Source: Ferrovibrio sp964218355 (GTDB taxonomy: Bacteria > Pseudomonadota > Alphaproteobacteria > Ferrovibrionales > Ferrovibrionaceae). Taken from it: 64,000 nt of DNA. Positions 42,863 to 48,731 of the stretch are shown in pieces. The DNA lies in contig NZ_CAXPMC010000024.1 of NCBI RefSeq assembly GCF_964218355.1, positions 1 through 64,000 of the forward strand. Reading direction: 5' to 3'. Position 1 is the stretch's first letter; the number at the start of each line of letters is the position of its first letter. The notes below the pieces were generated by a model, which ran no database searches, was not told the DNA's origin, and saw nothing but the letters and a program-made list of their open reading frames with translations. The translations under genes were made by a program, and so were the position numbers.

Positions 42863-43732
42863 ATGACGCTCCGGAAGGTTAGAAAAGGGCCGGCAGGCCA
42901 AAACTATCAGCCGCCGGTAAGACCACCTGGGTCAAGAAAAACTGAGCGAGAGGCCCCTGTATCGTTCGGTCCGGGACCTTCGCAGGCCGATCCTGATGAA
43001 CGGGTGCCAAAGAGACGAAGGCTCGAAGCCAATTCTGAACATGATGCTACAGCCCCAAGGGTTCACCGCCCAAGCCTGGAGCACTGGCTGGACAACCTTG
43101 CTGTAAGCAAGGAGCTCCCGGACTATACAGGGAAAAGTGATCCGGCCGCAGGGAGCGCGGAAATCGAGGTTATTCTTGGTCCGAAATCGGATCGCGGCGG
43201 CGCAAACGATGCCAACCCGAGACTGCCTTCAGGCATAACCTCGGCCAGAAATACATACGAAGGAAAATGCAAGTTCATCGCCGGACATATGCTGAATTCC
43301 GATCTCGGGGGAGACGGGAAAGATTGGAAGAACATGACAATCCTGACCTCCCAGGCCAATGCTGATATGAGGGGGTATGAAGCAAACTTAAAAAAGGCGG
43401 TCTATTATCTGAATCAACTCTACAAGGCCCTGCTCAAGGCGGCACCGGACAACAAAGCGCTGAAGACATGGTCGGATAGCGGATGCGGCATACAGGTCAC
43501 GGTCAAGACTGTCGGGCAATGGGGACGTGAGCCTCCCGACAGCTACATCTGCAAACACGTTGTGATGAAAGCGAAGGTCGTCAAGGATAAAGGACTCAAT
43601 TTTTCTGGGATGTCAGGTCTCGATAACGGGACTCGGGAAGATCTTAAAGGGGTTCTCGCCTTGGTGAAGCTATACGCCGCTCAGGCAACAGGGAGTATTC
43701 CCAACAGCAAACCGGGGCCAGCCTGGAGATAG
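42863..43732 (+). CDS. nuclease-like protein, possible effector toxin
   Basis: A 289-residue protein with a basic, disordered first 75 residues (PKRRRLEANS, proline-rich). A folded part contains FIAGHMLNSDLGGDGKDWKN then MTILTSQANADMRGYE. The G-H-x-L-N, LGG-x-G and N-(M/L)-T-x-(I/L)-T-x2-A-N spacing is what I associate with a beta-beta-alpha-metal nuclease-like domain of bacterial effector proteins, with the histidine of GHMLN as likely catalytic residue. The C-terminus has a Cys/Lys-rich strand (YICKHVVMKAKVVKDKG). Its base composition is clearly lower in GC than the chromosome, suggesting transfer. GGAGGGAG precedes the ATG. No immunity gene is obvious; the small gene downstream is a candidate. 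Confidence 0.65.
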   Translation: MTLRKVRKGPAGQNYQPPVRPPGSRKTEREAPVSFGPGPSQADPDERVPKRRRLEANSEHDATAPRVHRPSLEHWLDNLAVSKELPDYTGKSDPAAGSAEIEVILGPKSDRGGANDANPRLPSGITSARNTYEGKCKFIAGHMLNSDLGGDGKDWKNMTILTSQANADMRGYEANLKKAVYYLNQLYKALLKAAPDNKALKTWSDSGCGIQVTVKTVGQWGREPPDSYICKHVVMKAKVVKDKGLNFSGMSGLDNGTREDLKGVLALVKLYAAQATGSIPNSKPGPAWR

Positions 43733-43819
43733 CCGAGAACAGCCCGCCGGTGCCGGCATCAGGTTGCTGGGGACACCGCAGGCGCGCTGATCGGCAACAG
43801 ATAGGGAGGCTGCGCGAGT

Positions 43820-44284
43820 ATGAAAAAACAGACCGGTCGCGACGTGGATTCCCGCAAGCAGGCGGCTTTCGACCGTGCCGTGGCGAACAAGATGGGCCTG
43901 GCCGGCTGGATGCGGCAGCCGGACAGCCGCGGCACCGGCGGTACGGCCGCGCAGGCGGCGGCGGCGAGAGAGAATGATGCGCGGGCGGCACTGAAGGGAC
44001 GTGATCTGCCCGGTGCGCGGAAACTGGTGGCCGATGCCATCGGCCAGCGCATGCAGGCATTGTCGCCGCGCGGGCGCCAGCTGCTGCAGCAGGAGCTGGC
44101 GGCCGGCCGGGCCGCAGCGCCGTCCGGGCAGGGCAAGGCCCCGGATGTGCACCGCCAGCTGCGCGGGCACCAGCGGGCGGTCGGCTATCTGCGCGGCGTG
44201 CAGCAGGCGATGGGCGATGTCGCCAGCGCCTGTTTCCATGAGGCGCGCAAGATCGACGGCACCTGGCCGAAGCGGCGCAGGTAG
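43820..44284 (+). CDS. small helical protein sharing the C-terminal module of the 41808 gene
   Basis: A 154-residue, basic, Ala/Gln/Arg-rich helical protein. SRKQAAFDRAVANKMGLAGW, MRQPDSRGTGG and RAALKGRDLPGARKLVADAI line up with KNRQAAVFSTAVPAGSVLDR, WLHEPNVDGT and NALLQHHDFEAADRLLGRAI at the C-terminus of the two-domain protein encoded 2 kb upstream. The common unit is about 75 residues. There is no signal peptide. Candidate roles are an adaptor or docking unit, or an immunity protein for the nuclease-like neighbour. GGGAGG lies 10 bp before ATG 43820. It ends the plus-strand block. Confidence 0.68.
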   Translation: MKKQTGRDVDSRKQAAFDRAVANKMGLAGWMRQPDSRGTGGTAAQAAAARENDARAALKGRDLPGARKLVADAIGQRMQALSPRGRQLLQQELAAGRAAAPSGQGKAPDVHRQLRGHQRAVGYLRGVQQAMGDVASACFHEARKIDGTWPKRRR

Positions 44285-44301
44285 CGGACCGGGCGCCGGG
44301 C

Positions 44302-44952
44302 CTAGTCCTCCGGTGCCGGCGGGCAGGCCACCAGGTCGCGGTACAGCATGGCGCGGAAGCCGCCGCTGGCGGTGTCGGATGGCAGGAAACCCGGCATCAC
44401 CCGCACAATCCGGCAGGGTGAGATGCGGCGATACAACGCCAGATGCGGATCGCGGAACAGCAATTCGCCATCCGGCTCCGGGCCGCCGGCGGCATAGGCA
44501 TCCAGCGCGGAACGGATGTCCGGATTGGCCCGCACGTGGCCGGCGCCGGCATAGGAGGGGATCGGCCCTTCGCCCACCACCTGGCGGCAGCCATCGGCCA
44601 CCGCGCGCCGCAGTGCACCGACGATCAGGGCCTGGATCGCGCCGGTGCCGCGGGTGCCGGGCCGCAGGCCGAGATTGTAGATGAACACGGTGTCGAAAAC
44701 CGGCGGCACCGGCTGCATCGACCAGGTCTTGAAATCGGCCGGCAGGGTGGCCGGGTCGCGCGGGTCGAACTGGCCGTAGGAAAACGAAATCACGCCGCGC
44801 AGCGCCTGCTGCTGCCGGTAGCCCAGCATGACATGGCCGAGGCGGAAGCGCGCCCGGTAGGTTGCCGCGCTGGCCTGCATGTCTGCGGCGAAGGCGGCCG
44901 CCTCGAAATCCATGATCTCGTCGAGATCGGCTTCGGTTAGGGACGCGATCAT
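44302..44952 (-). CDS. GNAT acetyltransferase-like protein
   Basis: A 216-residue protein with GNAT-fold features. LTEADLDEIMDFEAAAFAAD is the N-terminal helix pair, YRQQQALRGVISFSYGQFDP a central strand region, and FIYNLGLRPGTRGTGAIQAL the acyl-CoA pyrophosphate-binding loop (RGTG). The C-terminal half is divergent, with HLALYRRISPCRIVRVMPGF. Its ATG overlaps the TGA of the upstream ligase gene, so the two are translated together. A ligase plus an N-acyltransferase could activate and attach an acid to an amine. The substrate is unknown. Confidence 0.72.
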   Translation of the reverse strand: MIASLTEADLDEIMDFEAAAFAADMQASAATYRARFRLGHVMLGYRQQQALRGVISFSYGQFDPRDPATLPADFKTWSMQPVPPVFDTVFIYNLGLRPGTRGTGAIQALIVGALRRAVADGCRQVVGEGPIPSYAGAGHVRANPDIRSALDAYAAGGPEPDGELLFRDPHLALYRRISPCRIVRVMPGFLPSDTASGGFRAMLYRDLVACPPAPED

Positions 44953-46421
44953 GCGGCGTCCCCCTCCTGCGGTCCTGCATCCGGCGGCATGGCTTCCGGC
45001 GCCACATGGGACAGGAAATCCTCGAATTTTCCGGTCGGCCCGCGCGCAATGGCATCCGGATAGCTGAAATCGATCTGCCAGTGCGGCCCGAATTCCCCAT
45101 GCAGGTAATCCGCCAGCAGAGCCTCCTCGGCCGCGGTATAGGGACGGGCGGTGACCAGCCGGGCCTCGATCCGGGCAAGGCTGTGCTGGACCAGCTGGAA
45201 CTGCTGCACCGGCGGCATGTCGCCGGCCTGTGCGAAAACGGCGGCAAAGCCTGTCTCGCTCAGGCTCGGCCAGCGGGCACTGCCGTCGGGATAGCGCAGC
45301 ATGTTGCGCTGGCGGCCGAGGATACGCTCGATCACGGGCAATGTGCGGCCACAGGCGCAGGTCCTGCCTCGGGTTGCCAGGTCGCCGATTTCGTAGCGGA
45401 TCAGGGGGGCGGCAAAATTGTGCAGCGACGTCAGCACCACCCGGCCCGTCTCGCCCGGCCGGCATTCGCGGCCATCGGCATCGAGAATCTCGACCAGCAT
45501 GGCTTCCGGCTGCTCGTGATAGCAGTCATGCACAGGGCATTGCAGGGCGATCGGACCGGCCTCCTTGGCGGAATACATGTCGACGATCCGCACATTCCAT
45601 GCCTGCCGGGCAAGCGTGCGGCAGGCCGGGTCAAGCACCTCGCCGAAGCAGCCGACCTGCTGCAGGAACGGCAGGGAAATCCGGTGCGACAGGCAGTGCC
45701 GCGCCAGCGCCTCGATCACGGAAGGATAGGCTATCAGGTAGGACGGCTCGAAGGCGCGCAGCTGTTCCAGCTGGGTGGCCGTGTCCAGGCGCAGGCTGAT
45801 GGCAAGGGCGGGCCCCGTTCTCACCACATGCTCGGTGGCTTTTTCCCAGGTGCCGGAATGGCGTATGCCTGCGGCGGCGCCCCCATCCACTTCCTCGATG
45901 AATGCCGCCTTGCAGCCCAGCTTGCGACCGGCCCATTGATGCTGGCGCAGCACCAGTGCGGTCTTGAACAGATGGGTCAGCGTGGTGCTGATGGAATGCA
46001 GCGGCCGGCCCGATGATCCGCTGGTGAAATGCTGCAGCAGGGCGCCATGGTCCTGCGGCGGGCTGTCACTCCGCCAGGCCGCGCCGGCAGCCTGCAGCAT
46101 CGACCGGTCGACCACTGGCAGGCGCTGCCAGTCTTTCCGCGAGCGGATATCATCCGGTGCGAGGCCCGCCCGCCCGTAGATCTCGCGATAGAGCGGTGTC
46201 GTCGCCCAGGCATGCTGCAGAATTGCCTTGGTCTGCCGCCATTGCCGTTCGGCAAGATCAGCCTCCGGCCACCATTGCGTCTGCTCGAGTTGGTACAGAA
46301 GCGCCGCGATCCCGGCTGCCCAGGGATTGGGGATCTGCGGCCATTCGGTCTGGCTGATCTGGCTGAAGAACTCGAGTGATGTCGCAGCGCTGGGGGCGCC
46401 AGATTCAGCATCACGAGCCAT
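44949..46421 (-). CDS. PaaK/CapK-like adenylate-forming ligase
   Basis: A 490-residue protein of the phenylacetate-CoA ligase-like family. The P-loop-like LLQHFTSGSSGRPLHSISTT, YSAKEAGPIALQCP (A5 region), GETGRVVLTSLHNFAAPLIR and YEIGDLATRG (A7) are present. Two cysteine groups, CPVHDCYHEQ and CACGRTLP, resemble the metal-binding cysteines of PaaK-type enzymes. The N-terminal helix-rich region (WRQTKAILQHAWATTPLYRE) matches CapK proteins. ATG 46421 has GGGGAAG upstream; ATG 46445 has none. With the GNAT gene it forms a two-gene unit of unknown product, divergent from the RiPP locus. Confidence 0.8.
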   Translation of the reverse strand: MARDAESGAPSAATSLEFFSQISQTEWPQIPNPWAAGIAALLYQLEQTQWWPEADLAERQWRQTKAILQHAWATTPLYREIYGRAGLAPDDIRSRKDWQRLPVVDRSMLQAAGAAWRSDSPPQDHGALLQHFTSGSSGRPLHSISTTLTHLFKTALVLRQHQWAGRKLGCKAAFIEEVDGGAAAGIRHSGTWEKATEHVVRTGPALAISLRLDTATQLEQLRAFEPSYLIAYPSVIEALARHCLSHRISLPFLQQVGCFGEVLDPACRTLARQAWNVRIVDMYSAKEAGPIALQCPVHDCYHEQPEAMLVEILDADGRECRPGETGRVVLTSLHNFAAPLIRYEIGDLATRGRTCACGRTLPVIERILGRQRNMLRYPDGSARWPSLSETGFAAVFAQAGDMPPVQQFQLVQHSLARIEARLVTARPYTAAEEALLADYLHGEFGPHWQIDFSYPDAIARGPTGKFEDFLSHVAPEAMPPDAGPQEGDAA

Positions 46422-46996
46422 CAATACGTCTTCCCCGAACTCCATGACGATTATCCGCGGAGCGTAGTGGAACCGGACCCTCCGCGCCACCGCTGTCACG
46501 ACGGATATTCGCGGATGAATGCTATCGTAAACAATCCGCCTGTTCACAACGGCAGGCCTGATGCACCACTTCTGCGCAGAGGGTGCTTCGAGGTCCGTGT
46601 GGACCGTATGCCGGCGATGGGAGGCAGATCCGCGAAGCAGTCATGGCAATCCCGTTCACGAGATTGCAGCTGCATGCGGCACAGCGGAATGCTGTACAGT
46701 GGAATGCGGCGATCAATCCGCACCATCGTGTATTTTGCCTTGTCTGTGATGCAGAGACATCTCGACAACTCTCTGCGCGATCAGAGCCGGAGCCCGGGCG
46801 AGATTGATTGCGGCCGGCGCAACCGCCCGGGCAAATGCTTCAGGAGCGTCTCGGTATGTCGCCGCGAACATCTCACCGGCATTTGCGCAATTTCATCCAG
46901 GTTAAATAAGAACACTGCAGTGGATGCCGCGGCTGCCGGCCTGCGATGATTTTGGTGCTGCGCTGACGGCGTGCGGGGTGGGTGGCAACATTCCGG
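46422..46996. other. intergenic region without a supported gene
   Basis: About 575 bp between the ligase gene and the RiPP control region. Open frames exist on both strands but lack ribosome sites and recognisable protein character. The right part contains ttaaataagaacactg, a small AT-rich patch. The divergent ligase promoter should lie at the left end, but no convincing hexamers were found. Confidence 0.55.
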
Positions 46997-47035
46997 TGTC
47001 TTGGATGCCCTGATTTCACCAGCGCATCCAAGACA
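46997..47035. repeat. 12-bp perfect inverted repeat upstream of RiPP promoter
   Basis: TGTCTTGGATGC (46997-47008) and its exact complement GCATCCAAGACA (47024-47035) flank a 15-nt spacer, 66 bp before the -35 box of the RiPP promoter. No T run follows on either strand, so a regulator site is as likely as a transcript hairpin. Confidence 0.85.
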
Positions 47036-47101
47036 AGTGGTCGGGTTTCATGGTATTTCAGCAGGTGCATACACCAATAATCAGCAGAAAATAAGGATTA
47101 T

Positions 47102-47130
47102 TTGACATATGGTTGCATGATTAATAGATT
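47102..47130 (+). promoter_or_regulatory. sigma-70-type promoter of the RiPP operon
   Basis: A consensus TTGACA (47102-47107) is separated by exactly 17 bp from TAGATT (47125-47130), in AT-rich DNA 26 bp before the precursor ATG. It is the cleanest -35/-10 pair I found in the accessory region. Confidence 0.75.
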
Positions 47131-47155
47131 GCTACTTTAAAGATATGAAGGCGTC

Positions 47156-47485
47156 ATGAACTGGGGGCGGATCATGATGGGATTCGGGGCGAAGTTCCGA
47201 CGTGCTTCACGTGGCCTGCCGGCAATCCTGCTGGCCGCGTTTTCCCTGTCCGGTGCCGGCAGTGCGGCGGCCGCTGCGCCGCAGCCGGAGGTCTCCGGCC
47301 TCTCCGGTTTCGAGGCACGGGTGGCGCGGGTGCGCGCGGCGCTGACGACCGATGCATCCGGCGCCGGCGGCCAGGGCGGGGCAGACGATGGCGCGGGCGC
47401 CGCCCGGCGCTTCGCGCAATGGTACAACTGGGCGAACTGGCCCAATTTCTGGAACAACTGGGGCAACTTCTGGCGCAACTTCTGA
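47156..47485 (+). CDS. RiPP precursor with C-terminal aromatic-x-Asn repeat (GrrA-like)
   Basis: A 109-residue peptide. A signal peptide (basic FRRASRG, hydrophobic LPAILLAAFSLSGAGSAAAA, cleavage about residue 41) is followed by a leader helix GFEARVARVRAAL, a Gly/Ala/Asp spacer, and a tail at residues 89-108 in which every triplet is an aromatic-x-Asn unit: WYN, WAN, WPN, FWN, then N, WGN, F, WRN, with a final F. Such tripeptides are substrates for radical SAM enzymes that form three-residue cyclophanes (aromatic ring to Asn side chain). The next gene encodes such an enzyme. Cyanobacterial GrrA has the same signal-leader-repeat plan but a glycine-rich core. GAAGG precedes ATG 47156; ATG 47174 is an alternative. 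Confidence 0.85.
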   Translation: MNWGRIMMGFGAKFRRASRGLPAILLAAFSLSGAGSAAAAAPQPEVSGLSGFEARVARVRAALTTDASGAGGQGGADDGAGAARRFAQWYNWANWPNFWNNWGNFWRNF

Positions 47486-47501
47486 CGCGCGGGCGACGAT
47501 C

Positions 47502-48731
47502 ATGGCGATCCGCACAGCCAGTTCCTCCGCCATCGCCCCGGCCATCGTCCCGGCCATCCGGGCGGCCGCCAGCATGCCGCGCATCGACCTGCTGGTCCTG
47601 CAGCCCTCGGCCTTCTGCAACATCGACTGCGACTACTGCTATCTGCCGGATCGCGGCAACCGCCGCCGGATGAGCCTGGACACGCTGGAGCGCGCGCTCG
47701 ACCGGGTGTTCGGCAGCGACATGCTTGGCGGCCATCTCAGCATCGTCTGGCATGCCGGCGAACCGCTCGCCGTGCCGCGCCGGTTCTACGACCAGGCCTT
47801 CGCCGTGATCGACCGGCTGCGACCGGCGGGGCTGTCGGTCAGCCATGCGATGCAGACCAACGCGACGCTGCTGGACGCGGACTGGGCGGCCTTCATCCGC
47901 GCCCACAACATCCAGATCGGCGTCAGCCTCGACGGGCCGCAGGCGCTGCACGATGCGCATCGCCGTACCCGCACGGGCGGCGGAACCTTCGACCGCACCA
48001 TGGCGGGGGTTCGCGTGCTGCAGGCGGCCGGCATCCCGTTTCATGTGATCGCCGTGCTCAGTGCCGACAGTCTCGGCCACGCCGCCGAGATCCACGATTT
48101 CTTCGCCGCGCACGGCATCCGGCAGGTCGGCTTCAATTACGACGAGCAGGATGGCGCCCAGCGCCGCTCGTCAATGGACTTCGCCGGTGCCGAGGCTGCC
48201 TACGGGGCTTTCCTCGGGCATTTCCTGGACCGGGCGCTGGCCGCGCCCGGCAGCGCCATCGTCGTCCGCGAACTGGCCGGTGCGGCGGCGGCCATCGCCG
48301 GCCCGCCGGACGTGCAGGCGGCCAACCACCAGGCCGATGCCTTCGGCATCCTCTGCGTCGATGTCGACGGCAATGTCAGCACCTTCTCGCCGGAACTGCT
48401 CGGCCTGCGCGATGCGCGGCTCGGCGATTTCATCATCGGCAATGTGCATCGCGACAGCCTGCAGGACATGACGGCGCAACCGTATCTGCACGCCCTGCAG
48501 CGCGAGATCGATGCGGGTGTGGCCGCCTGCCGGCGCGACTGCCCGTGTTTCCGGTTCTGCGGCGGCGGCGCGCCGGCCAACAAGCTGGCCGAGACCGGCC
48601 GCCTTGATGTGACCGAGACGTTGTACTGTCGGCTGACCAAAAAGGCTGTGCTGGAAACGGTACTGGGCGCGCTGGAGACGCGGCTCGGCTTCGCGGGCCC
48701 GGCCGGCGGCAGTTGTGGGAGGGATGACTGA
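47502..48731 (+). CDS. GrrM-like radical SAM/SPASM peptide maturase
   Basis: A 409-residue radical SAM enzyme. The SAM cluster motif C39-x3-C43-x2-C46 lies in LVLQPSAFCNIDCDYCYLPD, which is the signature opening of the GrrM/OscB cyclophane-forming maturases. AHRRTRTGGGTFDRTMAGVR and HVIAVLSADSLGHA are typical core segments. The C-terminal SPASM-like region has C343, C347, C349 and C353 in CRRDCPCFRFCGGGAPANKL and C376 in TETLYC. It should crosslink aromatic and Asn side chains of the precursor in the cytoplasm before export. It starts 16 bp after the precursor stop, and its TGA overlaps the ATG of the next gene. A shorter start at Met25 is possible. Confidence 0.9.
   Translation: MAIRTASSSAIAPAIVPAIRAAASMPRIDLLVLQPSAFCNIDCDYCYLPDRGNRRRMSLDTLERALDRVFGSDMLGGHLSIVWHAGEPLAVPRRFYDQAFAVIDRLRPAGLSVSHAMQTNATLLDADWAAFIRAHNIQIGVSLDGPQALHDAHRRTRTGGGTFDRTMAGVRVLQAAGIPFHVIAVLSADSLGHAAEIHDFFAAHGIRQVGFNYDEQDGAQRRSSMDFAGAEAAYGAFLGHFLDRALAAPGSAIVVRELAGAAAAIAGPPDVQAANHQADAFGILCVDVDGNVSTFSPELLGLRDARLGDFIIGNVHRDSLQDMTAQPYLHALQREIDAGVAACRRDCPCFRFCGGGAPANKLAETGRLDVTETLYCRLTKKAVLETVLGALETRLGFAGPAGGSCGRDD

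Noticed and set aside
46522..46716. 64-codon minus-strand frame with many cysteines
   Set aside because: The cysteines looked like a metallo- or disulfide peptide, but there is no ribosome site or promoter and the pattern can arise from the opposite reading of GCA/GCG-rich DNA.
46467..46949. 160-codon frame between the ligase and RiPP genes
   Set aside because: No ribosome site, erratic composition and no resemblance to any domain.
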